Assembly (NCBI RefSeq): GCF_004359985.1
Contig: NZ_SMRO01000001.1
Location: 1,717,100 to 1,781,099 of the forward strand
From: Paraburkholderia flava
GTDB lineage: Bacteria; Pseudomonadota; Gammaproteobacteria; Burkholderiales; Burkholderiaceae
DNA length: 64,000 nucleotides
Reading direction: 5' to 3'
Part shown: positions 33,193 to 41,597 of the stretch, piece by piece
Position numbering within the stretch: the first letter of the stretch is position 1
How the letters are laid out: each line of letters opens with the position of its first letter
Notes under the pieces: generated by a model
What the model was told of the DNA's origin: nothing
The model's database searches: none
What the model saw: the letters and a program-made list of their open reading frames with translations, nothing else
Translations under genes and position numbers: made by a program

Positions 33193-34041
33193 GTGTCCGA
33201 CACCTCTGCGAACCTCGATGCATGGCTCGACCGGTCCGAGACCCAGCGCGATACCGTGACAGCGTTTCCACTCGCCGCATTGAGCGCGACGCTCGGCCAG
33301 CCGCCGGAAAACAAAGAAGTGCCGCCGCTATGGCATTGGCTCTATTTCCTGCCGGTTTCGCCGCTGGCCGAAGCCGGCCCGGACGGTCACTCGAAGCGTG
33401 GCAGCTTTATGCCGCCGGTGCCGCTGCCGCGCCGGATGTGGGCGGGCGGCCGCTTCACGTTCCATGCGCCGCTGAAGGCCGGCGACGAAGCGCGTCGCGT
33501 GTCGACGATCGTCAATATCGAGGACAAGACGGGTCGCACGGGCCGGCTCGTGTTCGTCACCGTGCGTCATGAGATCGACGTGGACGGCGAACTGCGTATC
33601 GACGAGGAGCAGGACCTCGTGTATCGCGAGGCTTCGTCAGACAACGCGAGTGAGCCGCGCAAGGAACCCGCCCGAGCGCCGCTCGACCACGCGTTCTCGC
33701 GCACGATCGAAACCGATCCGGTGCTGCTGTTCCGCTATTCGGCGCTGACCTTCAACAGTCACCGCATCCATTACGACCATCCGTACGTCACGCAGCAGGA
33801 AGGGTATCCGGGCCTCGTCGTGCACGGCCCGCTGATCGCGACGCTGCTCGTCGATCTCGTGCGGCGCGAACTGCCCAGCGCAACGCTCACGACCTTCTCG
33901 TTCCGCGCACTGCGGCCGACCTTCGTGCCGAACCCGTTTACCGTCTGCGGCAAGCCGTCGGCGGACGGCAAGAGCATCGAGCTGTGGGCCAAAGACCACG
34001 ACGGCTATCTGACGATGCGCGCATCGGCGACGCTCGCCTGA
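33193..34041 (+). CDS. ich: MaoC/HTD2-type enoyl-CoA hydratase, likely itaconyl-CoA hydratase
   Basis: 282 residues; GTG start with GGAGA upstream. A double hot-dog hydratase: an N-terminal FAS1-like half, and a C-terminal half with the hydratase segment Phe-Asn-Ser-His-Arg-Ile-His-Tyr-Asp-His-Pro-Tyr near residues 196-207. The order hydratase, acyl-CoA dehydrogenase, family III CoA transferase, PrpD-like, CitE-like lyase matches the Pseudomonas aeruginosa itaconate locus, where this member hydrates itaconyl-CoA to citramalyl-CoA. The function is assigned by family and gene order; mesaconyl-CoA hydratase is an alternative. Confidence 0.82.
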   Translation: MSDTSANLDAWLDRSETQRDTVTAFPLAALSATLGQPPENKEVPPLWHWLYFLPVSPLAEAGPDGHSKRGSFMPPVPLPRRMWAGGRFTFHAPLKAGDEARRVSTIVNIEDKTGRTGRLVFVTVRHEIDVDGELRIDEEQDLVYREASSDNASEPRKEPARAPLDHAFSRTIETDPVLLFRYSALTFNSHRIHYDHPYVTQQEGYPGLVVHGPLIATLLVDLVRRELPSATLTTFSFRALRPTFVPNPFTVCGKPSADGKSIELWAKDHDGYLTMRASATLA

Positions 34042-34056
34042 CCTTTTATCCCCGCC

Positions 34057-35220
34057 ATGCAAACCAGTCATTCGGACCAGTATCAGGACATTCGCGAAGC
34101 GGTTCGCGATCTCTGCCAGCAATTCTCCGGCGAATATTTCCGCAAGATCGACGAAGCGCGCGGCTATCCCGAAGCATTCGTCGACGCACTCACGAAGGCC
34201 GGCTGGCTCGCCGCCCTGATTCCGCAGGAGTACGGCGGCTCGGGCCTTGGGTTGATCGAGGCATCGGTGATCATGGAGGAGATCAATCGCGCGGGAGGCA
34301 ACTCAGGCGCGTGCCATGGCCAGATGTACAACATGGGCACGCTGCTGCGCCACGGCTCCGCTGCGCAGAAAGAGCATTACTTGCCGAAGATCGCGAGCGG
34401 CGAACTGCGTCTGCAGTCGATGGGCGTGACCGAGCCCACCACTGGCACCGACACGACGAAGATCAAGACCACCGCCGAGCGTCGCGGCGACCGCTACGTG
34501 ATCAACGGACAGAAAGTGTGGATCTCGCGCGTCCAGCATTCGGACCTGATGATCCTGCTCGCGCGCACCACGCCGCTCGCCGACGTGAAGCGCAAATCCG
34601 AAGGCATGTCGATCTTTCTCGTCGATCTGCGCGAAGCGGTCGGCCACGGGATGACCGTGCAGCCGATCCCGAACATGGTCAATCACGAGACCAACGAGCT
34701 GTTCTTCGACAACCTCGAGATTCCCGCAGAAAACCTGATCGGCGAGGAAGGACAAGGCTTCAAGTACATCCTCGACGGCCTGAACGCGGAACGTACGCTG
34801 ATCGCCGCCGAATGCATCGGCGACGGCTACTGGTTCATCGACAAGGTGAGCGCATACGCGAAGGAACGCATCGTATTCGGCCGGCCGATCGGGCAGAACC
34901 AGGGCGTGCAGTTTCCGATCGCGCGCGCGTTCGTCAACGTCGAGGCCGCGAGCCTGATGCGCTTCGACGCCGCGCGCCGTTTCGACGCGCATGAACCGTG
35001 CGGCGCGCAGGCGAACATGGCGAAGCTGCTTGCGGCGGATGCATCGTGGGAAGCAGCGAACGCGTGTCTGCAGTTTCACGGCGGCTTCGGCTTCGCGAAC
35101 GAATACGACGTCGAGCGCAAATTCCGCGAGACGCGGCTCTATCAGGTCGCGCCGATCTCGACGAACCTGATCCTCGCGTACGTGGCCGAGCACATCCTCG
35201 GTCTGCCGCGTTCGTTCTGA
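34057..35220 (+). CDS. Acyl-CoA dehydrogenase of the itaconate-type cluster
   Basis: 387 residues, the usual length. Visible are the N-terminal helical domain, Val-Thr-Glu-Pro-Thr-Thr-Gly-Thr-Asp-Thr near 125-134, the FAD-domain Gly-Arg-Pro-Ile-Gly-Gln-Asn-Gln-Gly-Val-Gln-Phe, and C-terminal Phe-His-Gly-Gly-Phe-Gly-Phe-Ala-Asn-Glu-Tyr-Asp-Val-Glu-Arg. It should oxidise an acyl-CoA with FAD and pass electrons to ETF. A homologous gene sits at the same place in the P. aeruginosa itaconate cluster, where its exact substrate is unclear; a C5 dicarboxyl-CoA is plausible. It follows the hydratase after 15 bases. Confidence 0.9.
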   Translation: MQTSHSDQYQDIREAVRDLCQQFSGEYFRKIDEARGYPEAFVDALTKAGWLAALIPQEYGGSGLGLIEASVIMEEINRAGGNSGACHGQMYNMGTLLRHGSAAQKEHYLPKIASGELRLQSMGVTEPTTGTDTTKIKTTAERRGDRYVINGQKVWISRVQHSDLMILLARTTPLADVKRKSEGMSIFLVDLREAVGHGMTVQPIPNMVNHETNELFFDNLEIPAENLIGEEGQGFKYILDGLNAERTLIAAECIGDGYWFIDKVSAYAKERIVFGRPIGQNQGVQFPIARAFVNVEAASLMRFDAARRFDAHEPCGAQANMAKLLAADASWEAANACLQFHGGFGFANEYDVERKFRETRLYQVAPISTNLILAYVAEHILGLPRSF

Positions 35221-35229
35221 GGGCACATC

Positions 35230-36408
35230 ATGAGACCGTTGGACGGCATCAAGGTCATCACGCTCGAACACGCGATCGCCGCGCCTTTCTGCACGCGACA
35301 ACTGGCCGACATGGGCGCGCGCGTGATCAAGGTGGAGCGACCCGGCTCAGGCGATTTCGCGCGCGGCTACGATGCGCGCGTGCATGGCCTAGCGTCGCAT
35401 TTCGTGTGGGTGAACCGCTCGAAGGAAAGCCTCACGCTCGACGTCAAGCACGAAGAGGCGGCGCGCATTCTCGATGCGCTCGTCGCCGATGCCGACGTGC
35501 TCGTGCAGAACCTCGCACCTGGCGCGGCGGAACGACTGGGCCTTGGCTACGACGCGTTGCGCGAGCGCAATCCGCGATTGATTGTCTGCGACATCTCCGG
35601 CTACGGCGCCGACGGTCCGTACCGTGACAAGAAAGCGTACGACCTGCTGATCCAGAGCGAGTCCGGCTTCCTGTCGATCACCGGTTCGCCAGGCGCGCCC
35701 GCGAAAGCCGGCTGTTCGATCGCCGACATCGCAGCGGGCATGCACGCGTATTCGAGCATCCTCAACGCGCTGCTGCTGCGCGGACGCACCGGCGAAGGAT
35801 GCCGGATCGACGTGTCGATGCTCGAGAGCATGGTCGAGTGGATGGGTTATCCGCTGTACTACGCGATCGATGGGCAGAGTCCGCCTGCGCAGTCGGGTGC
35901 TGCGCACGCGACGATCTATCCGTACGGCCCGTTTCCCGCCGGCGACGGCAAGACCGTGATGCTCGGTCTGCAGAACGAGCGCGAATGGAAGCTCTTCTGC
36001 GAACAGGTACTCGACAATCCCGCGCTCGCCGTCGATCCGCGCTTCGATGCAAATCCGAAGCGCTCCGAAGCGCGCGATGCGCTGCGCGACATCATCGTCG
36101 AAGCGTTCTCGACGTTGAGCGCAGCGGACGTGATCGCGCGTCTCGACCGCGCGGGCATCGCGAACGCGCAGGTCAACACGTTGCACGACGTATGGGCGCA
36201 TCCGCAGTTGCAGGCGCGCGAGCGCTGGCGCACCGTCGACACATCGGCAGGCCCGGTGCTCGCGCCGCTGCCGGTCGGCGTGCCCGATACAGTCGAGCCG
36301 CGGATGGACGCGGTGCCCGCGCTCGGCGAACACACCGACGCGATTCTCGGCGAACTCGGCTACGCGCGCGCGCAGATCGATGCGCTGCGCGCGGCCGGCG
36401 CCATCTAA
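35230..36408 (+). CDS. ict: CaiB/BaiF family III CoA transferase, likely succinyl-CoA:itaconate CoA transferase
   Basis: 392 residues. Family III features: N-terminal Arg-Pro-Leu-Asp-Gly-Ile-Lys-Val-Ile, Lys-Val-Glu-Arg-Pro-Gly-Ser-Gly-Asp, and the catalytic Asp138 in Ala-Tyr-Asp-Leu-Leu-Ile-Gln-Ser-Glu-Ser-Gly. It should move CoA from succinyl-CoA to a dicarboxylic acid. In the itaconate pathway this is the first step, and the flanking hydratase and CitE-like lyase supply the other two. The substrate is inferred from the neighbourhood. Confidence 0.85.
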   Translation: MRPLDGIKVITLEHAIAAPFCTRQLADMGARVIKVERPGSGDFARGYDARVHGLASHFVWVNRSKESLTLDVKHEEAARILDALVADADVLVQNLAPGAAERLGLGYDALRERNPRLIVCDISGYGADGPYRDKKAYDLLIQSESGFLSITGSPGAPAKAGCSIADIAAGMHAYSSILNALLLRGRTGEGCRIDVSMLESMVEWMGYPLYYAIDGQSPPAQSGAAHATIYPYGPFPAGDGKTVMLGLQNEREWKLFCEQVLDNPALAVDPRFDANPKRSEARDALRDIIVEAFSTLSAADVIARLDRAGIANAQVNTLHDVWAHPQLQARERWRTVDTSAGPVLAPLPVGVPDTVEPRMDAVPALGEHTDAILGELGYARAQIDALRAAGAI

Positions 36409-36430
36409 AGAACTATCTGGAGATCCAGCG

Positions 36431-37831
36431 ATGACCGATCATCCGAGCCGCACGCTCGCGACCTTCGCAGCCGAACTGCGCTTCGATGCGATTCCGCCGC
36501 ACGTCGTCGAGCGCACGGTGAACCTGTATGTGGACTGGCTCGGCTCAACGCTTGCGGGTAAGGGTGCGCGGCCGGTCGAGAGCATCGCGCGGTTTGCGCG
36601 CGCAGCGGGAGCAGGAACGGGTCCTGCCGAAATACTCACTGACCGCACACACGCGACGCCGTATTTCGCAGCGATGGTCAACGCAGCCGCATCGCATTTT
36701 GTCGAACAGGACGACGTGCACAACGGCTCGGTGTTTCATCCAGCGGCGGTTGTGTTCCCGGTCGCGCTCGCGCTTGCGCAGGCCACGCGCGCATCGGGTC
36801 GCGAGTTCATCGCTGCGGCGGTCGCGGGCTACGAAGTCGGCATCCGCATCGGCGAGTTTCTCGGGCGCTCGCACTACAAGGTGTTTCATACGACGGGCAC
36901 AGTCGGTACGGTCGCGGCGGCGGCGACTGCGGGCAGGCTGCTCGGCCTCGCACCGGAGAGGATGCTCGACGCGTTCGGCTCGGCGGGTACGCAGGCGAGC
37001 GGCCTGTGGGAATTCCTGCGCGACGCGGCCGATTCGAAGCAACTCCACACCGCGATGGCGGCAGCGAACGGCCTGATGGCGGCGACGCTCGCCGCCGACG
37101 GCTTCAAGGGCGCGACGCACATTCTCGAAGGCGCGCAGGGCATGGCGGCGGGGATGTCGACAGATGCGGATCCGGCGCGGCTCGTCGACCAGCTCGGCGA
37201 ACGCTGGGCGACCGTCGAGACGTCGTTCAAGTATCACGCTGCATGCCGGCACACGCACCCGGCCGCCGATGCATTGCTCGCGGTGCTCAACGAACACGGG
37301 CTCGATGCGGACGACATCGTCCGCGTGACGGCGCGCGTGCATCAGGGCGCGCTCGACGTGCTCGGCCCCGTGCACACGCCGACGACCGTGCATCAGGCGA
37401 AGTTCAACATGGGCACCGTGCTTGGTTTGGTCGCGTATCGCGGCCGCGCGGGCGTGAACGATTTCGAGCGCGATTTCTCGGCCGCCGACATCGTCGCGTT
37501 CCGCGACAAGGTGCAGATGACGCTCGACGATGAAGTCGATCGCGAGTATCCGGTGCGCTGGATCGGCAAGGTGAGCGTGCTGACGCGCGATGGCCGTGAA
37601 TTGCACGGACGCGTCGACGAGCCGAAGGGCGATCCGGGCAACACGCTGTCGCGCGGTGAGATCGATGCGAAGTTCCGGCAGCTTGCGGCGTTCTCGGGAG
37701 CGGCGACGGAAGTGGAAGTGTCGCTGTTGCTCGATGCGGCGTGGAATGTCGCGGCTGCTTCGCATCTCGGACCGCTGTTCGACGGCACGCGTCAACGTGT
37801 TGCAGCGGAAACCGCGAGCGCTACCGCATGA
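36431..37831 (+). CDS. MmgE/PrpD-family protein
   Basis: 466 residues, full length. Typical features: N-terminal Leu-Ala-x-Phe-Ala, Asn-Ala-Ala-Ala-Ser-His-Phe-Val-Glu-Gln-Asp-Asp-Val-His-Asn near 77-91, Gly-Tyr-Glu-Val-Gly-Ile-Arg-Ile-Gly, and Lys-Tyr-His-Ala-Ala-Cys-Arg-His-Thr-His. The family includes 2-methylcitrate dehydratase and cis-aconitate decarboxylase. Within an itaconate-type cluster the PrpD homologue may isomerise or salvage a related tricarboxylate; it is not needed for the three-step core pathway. ATGA overlap with the lyase gene downstream. Confidence 0.88.
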   Translation: MTDHPSRTLATFAAELRFDAIPPHVVERTVNLYVDWLGSTLAGKGARPVESIARFARAAGAGTGPAEILTDRTHATPYFAAMVNAAASHFVEQDDVHNGSVFHPAAVVFPVALALAQATRASGREFIAAAVAGYEVGIRIGEFLGRSHYKVFHTTGTVGTVAAAATAGRLLGLAPERMLDAFGSAGTQASGLWEFLRDAADSKQLHTAMAAANGLMAATLAADGFKGATHILEGAQGMAAGMSTDADPARLVDQLGERWATVETSFKYHAACRHTHPAADALLAVLNEHGLDADDIVRVTARVHQGALDVLGPVHTPTTVHQAKFNMGTVLGLVAYRGRAGVNDFERDFSAADIVAFRDKVQMTLDDEVDREYPVRWIGKVSVLTRDGRELHGRVDEPKGDPGNTLSRGEIDAKFRQLAAFSGAATEVEVSLLLDAAWNVAAASHLGPLFDGTRQRVAAETASATA

Positions 37832-38622
37832 CCGCGCGCTCGTACCTGTTCGTGCCGGGCAACCGGCCGGAGCGCTTCGAGAAAGCGCGCGCAGCCGGTG
37901 CCGACGCGGTGATCCTCGATCTTGAGGACGCGGTGCCGCCCGATGCAAAACCCGCCGCGCGCGCGACCGTGCTCGCGCACGTCGGCGCCGCGCGGCCCGT
38001 GTTCGTACGTATCAACGCAGCCGACACGCTATGGTTCGCCGCCGACGTCGCCGCGCTCGCCGGCCATCCGGGCGTCGCGGGTATCGTGTTGCCGAAAGCG
38101 GAATCGCGCGAACAGATCGGCGCGGTCGTGGCGCACGCGCATGCGCAGCTCGTCGTGCTGCCGATCGTCGAAACCGCGGTCGGGATCGCGCGCATCGCAG
38201 CGCTGTGCGAAGCGCCGAACGTGCCGCGCGTGCTGTTCGGCACGCTCGATTTCCAGATCGATCTGAACCTCGAAGGCGACGGCGACGAGCTGCTGTTCTT
38301 CCGCTCGCAGATCGTGCTCGCGTCGCGGCTCGCGGGCATCGATGCGCCGGTCGACGGCGTGTCCACTGTACTCGACGATCCATCCGCGATCGAAGCCGAA
38401 ACGCGCCGCGCGCGGCGTCTCGGGTTCGGCGGAAAGCTGTGCATCCACCCGAAGCAGATCGACGCGGTACATCGCGCGTTTGCATGGACCGACGACGAAA
38501 AAGCATGGGCCACGCGCGTGCTCGCAGCCGTGCAGACGAGCGGCGGTTCGGCTATCGCGGTGGACGGCAAGATGGTCGACATGCCGGTGATTCTCAAGGC
38601 GAGGCGGATTCTGGACCGCTGA
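37828..38622 (+). CDS. ccl: HpcH/HpaI (CitE-like) lyase, likely citramalyl-CoA lyase
   Basis: 264 residues; start fixed by the ATGA overlap. CitE features: Ser-Tyr-Leu-Phe-Val-Pro-Gly-Asn-Arg-Pro-Glu-Arg near the N-terminus, Asp-Ala-Val-Ile-Leu-Asp-Leu-Glu-Asp-Ala-Val, Phe-Gly-Thr-Leu-Asp-Phe-Gln-Ile-Asp-Leu, and Leu-Cys-Ile-His-Pro-Lys-Gln-Ile. This TIM-barrel enzyme uses Mg2+ to cleave a 3-hydroxyacyl-CoA. In the itaconate route it splits citramalyl-CoA into acetyl-CoA and pyruvate. Confidence 0.86.
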   Translation: MTARSYLFVPGNRPERFEKARAAGADAVILDLEDAVPPDAKPAARATVLAHVGAARPVFVRINAADTLWFAADVAALAGHPGVAGIVLPKAESREQIGAVVAHAHAQLVVLPIVETAVGIARIAALCEAPNVPRVLFGTLDFQIDLNLEGDGDELLFFRSQIVLASRLAGIDAPVDGVSTVLDDPSAIEAETRRARRLGFGGKLCIHPKQIDAVHRAFAWTDDEKAWATRVLAAVQTSGGSAIAVDGKMVDMPVILKARRILDR

Positions 38623-38761
38623 CGCTTCCCCTCGCTCCGGTCAGGCACAACCGCAACCCATGCGACGTTCCCGACCCTCCAGTTCGCAACCGGTTAATAT
38701 CGATGACCGCCGCTTGATAGCGGCATCTCGCGGCATCGTGACCGCTGCAATCTGGACCGCC

Positions 38762-39652
38762 ATGCACGTCGATTTCGTCGACCTGACGCTCATCGTCACC
38801 CTCGCCGACACGAAGAACCTCGCGCGCGCCGCCGAGCGATGTCACCTGTCGCCGCCGGCCGCGAGCACGCGCGTGAAGAATCTCGAGGAGGACCTGGGCT
38901 TTCGTCTGCTGTATCGCACGAGCCAGGGGATGACGCTCACGCCTGCGGGCGAATCGTTCGTGCGTCACGCGCGCTCGGTGCTCGAGCGCGTCGAACACCT
39001 CGCCGCCGACATGCAGGACTTCGGCGAAGGCATCAAGGGCCACGTGCGGATCTGGGCCAACACGACCGCGATCAGCGAATTCCTGCCGACCGTGCTGAGC
39101 CAGTTCCTGCGCGACCATCAGGACGTCAACGTCGAGCTGCGCGAAGTGCTGAGCGGCGAGATCGTCAAGGGCGTCGCGGACGGCGCGACCGATATCGGTA
39201 TCGTCGCCGGCAACGTCGACGCGGGCCACCTCGAAATGCTGCCGTATCGCGACGACCGGCTCGTGCTTGTCGCGTCGCCGGATCATCCGTTGGCGCAGCG
39301 TGCGTCGGTCGATTTCGCGGAAACGCTCGACGACGATTTCATCGGCCTGCCCACATCGAGCGCGATTCACTCGTTCATCACGATCGCCGCGAACGCGCTC
39401 GGACGACGCATCAAGCTGCGCATCCAGGTCGGCAATTTCGAGGCCGCGTGCCGGATGATTGCGGCGGGTGTCGGGATCGGCATCGTGCCGGAATCCGTCG
39501 CGCAACGGCATACGCAGACGATGCGTATCGCGCTCGTCCGGCTCAACGACGCGTGGTCCGAACGCAAGCTGAAAATCTGCGTGCGCAGCCTCGCCGATCT
39601 GCCGCAGTTTTCCCGCACGCTGATCGATATGCTGGTGAGCGACGCGAGCTGA
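38762..39652 (+). CDS. LysR-family regulator of the itaconate-type cluster
   Basis: 296 residues from the ATG at 38762, which places the helix-turn-helix at about residues 18-45 (Asn-Leu-Ala-Arg-Ala-Ala-Glu-Arg-Cys-His-Leu-Ser-Pro-Pro-Ala-Ala-Ser). The C-terminal two-lobe effector domain has Gly-Ile-Gly-Ile-Val-Pro-Glu-Ser-Val-Ala near 245-254. It is co-directional with the catabolic genes, 139 bases after the lyase, and precedes the transporter. In Pseudomonas the itaconate cluster is controlled by a LysR activator that senses itaconate; the same role is likely here. Confidence 0.9.
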   Translation: MHVDFVDLTLIVTLADTKNLARAAERCHLSPPAASTRVKNLEEDLGFRLLYRTSQGMTLTPAGESFVRHARSVLERVEHLAADMQDFGEGIKGHVRIWANTTAISEFLPTVLSQFLRDHQDVNVELREVLSGEIVKGVADGATDIGIVAGNVDAGHLEMLPYRDDRLVLVASPDHPLAQRASVDFAETLDDDFIGLPTSSAIHSFITIAANALGRRIKLRIQVGNFEAACRMIAAGVGIGIVPESVAQRHTQTMRIALVRLNDAWSERKLKICVRSLADLPQFSRTLIDMLVSDAS

Positions 39653-39936
39653 CGGACGCTACACGCGCCGTTGTTCGCGAAATCCGCTGCGGTGTACGAA
39701 CACATAAGCGAACGCAAACGCGCAAATGTACGAATGCACAGGCAACCACACCCGCATCTCCCTCATTCGCACCCTTCGAACAAGCCCTTCCAAAAAAGCA
39801 AATTCCGCTCGGCTTTTGACGGGCGCAAGCTCCGGTAACAAACCGTTCCTCGACACCATCCAGTCCGCTCCCCAGTGCCCCGCAAGAGGACATGCGCGCC
39901 GGACGGTGCCGTCGATAGAACTAACCGGAGACACAT

Positions 39937-41334
39937 TTGGCTATCGTCAACTCGGGCGCTCGCCTGGACCGGCTGCCCATCAGCCGTTTTCACTGGAAAA
40001 TTCTCGGACTGATCGGCGCGGGCGCGTTCCTCGACGCGTTCGACATCTACCTCGCCAACGGCTCGCTCGCCGCGATGGTGAAGAGCGGCTTCACCGATCT
40101 GCGGCTCGGCTCGTTCTTCATCTCGGCGACGTTCCTCGGGATGATGATCGGCGCCGGGTTGTCCGGCTATCTCGGCGACCGGTTCGGCCGACGCTACTCG
40201 TATCAGGCGAATCTCGCGATCTTCGGTCTCGCGTCGCTGGCCGCGTGCTTCGCGCCGAACATCTACTGGCTGATTCTGCTGCGTTTCGCGATGGGCGTCG
40301 GGCTCGGTGCGGAACTGGTGGTCGCGGCGGGCACGCTGTGCGAATTCGTGCCGCCTGCATCGCGCGGACGCTGGACGTCGCTGCTCGCGCTGATCGTCAA
40401 CTCGGGACTGCTCGGCGCGACCGCGATCGGCTACTGGGTGATTCCGCATCTCGGCTGGCGCTACATGTTCGCGATTGCGGGTGTTGGCGCGATCGTCGTG
40501 TGGGTGCTGCGGCACCGGATGCCCGAATCGCCGCGCTGGCTCGAAACCGTCGGCCGTCTCGAAGAGGCGGAGGCTACCGTGTCCGCGATCGAACGCGAGG
40601 TGGCCGCGCGCGTCGGCACGTTGCCGCCGGTTGCGCATGTGGTTAGCCACGAGGCGCCGAACGCGCCGTTCTCGGCGCTGTTCGCGCGCGGCATGCTGAG
40701 CCGCACACTCGTCGCCGCGCTGACCTGCATGGCGATCAACATGTCGCTGTACGGCTTTGTCGCGTGGCTGCCGACGTTCTTCGTGAAGGAAGGGCTCACG
40801 ATCGTGCAGTCGCTCGGCTTCGTGTTGCTGATGTCGTTCGGCGCGCCGGCGGGGGCAGTGCTCGGCTACTTCGCGGCAGACCGGATCGGCCGGCGCAATG
40901 GCCTCGTGCTGTTCTCGATCATCACGATCGCGCTCGGCTACGCGTACGTGCAGATGCGTGCGCCGGCGGCGATCTCGATCACCGGTTTCGCGCTCGTCAC
41001 CACGATCTATACGGTCTGCACGCTCGGGCTGTTCATCTACATCCCCGAACTGTTCCCGACGACGCACCGGCTGCGCGGCACGGGTCTCGCGGGCACCTGC
41101 GGACGTGCTGCGTCGATGTCGACGCCGTACGTCGCGATCGTGCTGTATACGCATTTCGGTGTGACCGGTGTGGTGACGATGGTGAGCGCGGTGCTCGCGT
41201 TGCTCAGTGTCGCGATTCTTGCGCTACGGATCGAGACGAGTCAGTTGACGCTGGAGGCGATTTCGCCGGGGATTGGGGAGCAGGGTGGAGCGGGTGAGCG
41301 GATACGGGTGGGGGAGGCGACGGCGGTGCAGTGA
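39937..41334 (+). CDS. Major facilitator superfamily transporter, likely for the cluster substrate
   Basis: 465 residues, 12 predicted helices. A TTG start at 39937 with CGGAG seven bases before it is the best start; there is no in-frame ATG nearby. MFS signatures: Gly-Tyr-Leu-Gly-Asp-Arg-Phe-Gly-Arg-Arg after helix 2 and Gly-Tyr-Phe-Ala-Asp-Arg-Ile-Gly-Arg-Arg after helix 8. The layout fits metabolite:proton symporters for small acids. It replaces the TRAP transporter found next to the Pseudomonas itaconate genes. Ends before a strong terminator at 41376. Confidence 0.9.
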   Translation: MAIVNSGARLDRLPISRFHWKILGLIGAGAFLDAFDIYLANGSLAAMVKSGFTDLRLGSFFISATFLGMMIGAGLSGYLGDRFGRRYSYQANLAIFGLASLAACFAPNIYWLILLRFAMGVGLGAELVVAAGTLCEFVPPASRGRWTSLLALIVNSGLLGATAIGYWVIPHLGWRYMFAIAGVGAIVVWVLRHRMPESPRWLETVGRLEEAEATVSAIEREVAARVGTLPPVAHVVSHEAPNAPFSALFARGMLSRTLVAALTCMAINMSLYGFVAWLPTFFVKEGLTIVQSLGFVLLMSFGAPAGAVLGYFAADRIGRRNGLVLFSIITIALGYAYVQMRAPAAISITGFALVTTIYTVCTLGLFIYIPELFPTTHRLRGTGLAGTCGRAASMSTPYVAIVLYTHFGVTGVVTMVSAVLALLSVAILALRIETSQLTLEAISPGIGEQGGAGERIRVGEATAVQ

Positions 41335-41375
41335 ATCATGACGCCGCTATGACGTAGCCCTCGCTGGGACAGAGA

Positions 41376-41414
41376 CCTCGGCCGCGCCTGAAAACCAGGC
41401 GCGGCCGAGGTTTT
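41376..41414 (+). terminator. Rho-independent terminator after the MFS gene
   Basis: A 15-bp stem CCTCGGCCGCGCCTG (41376-41390) with CAGGCGCGGCCGAGG (41396-41410), a short A-rich loop, and TTTT directly after. Confidence 0.9.
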
Positions 41415-41490
41415 GTACTTTCAAACCTCTTGGAACTGATTAGCCGAGACGAAGTACGTTGGCAGCTCGCGAAAGTGACCGCGTCCCGTG

Positions 41491-41575
41491 AATCAGCTCA
41501 CGCCAGTACCTCGAATGAGCTGATTCCAGGCCGATTGAGCTGATTTGAGCTGATTTGAGCTAATATGAGCCGATA
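41491..41575 (+). promoter_or_regulatory. Array of 10-bp operator-like repeats upstream of the Fic gene
   Basis: TGAGCTGATT occurs at 41516, 41536 and 41546, followed in register by TGAGCTAATA (41556) and TGAGCCGATA (41566). All are in 10-bp phase, so all face the same side of the helix. An exact inverted copy, AATCAGCTCA, is at 41491-41500. The array ends 22 bases before the fic start codon, so a bound protein would block or tune its transcription or translation. The Fic protein's own N-terminal winged helix is the obvious candidate ligand. Confidence 0.7.
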
Positions 41576-41597
41576 CTGATTCGATGCGGAGCACGCG

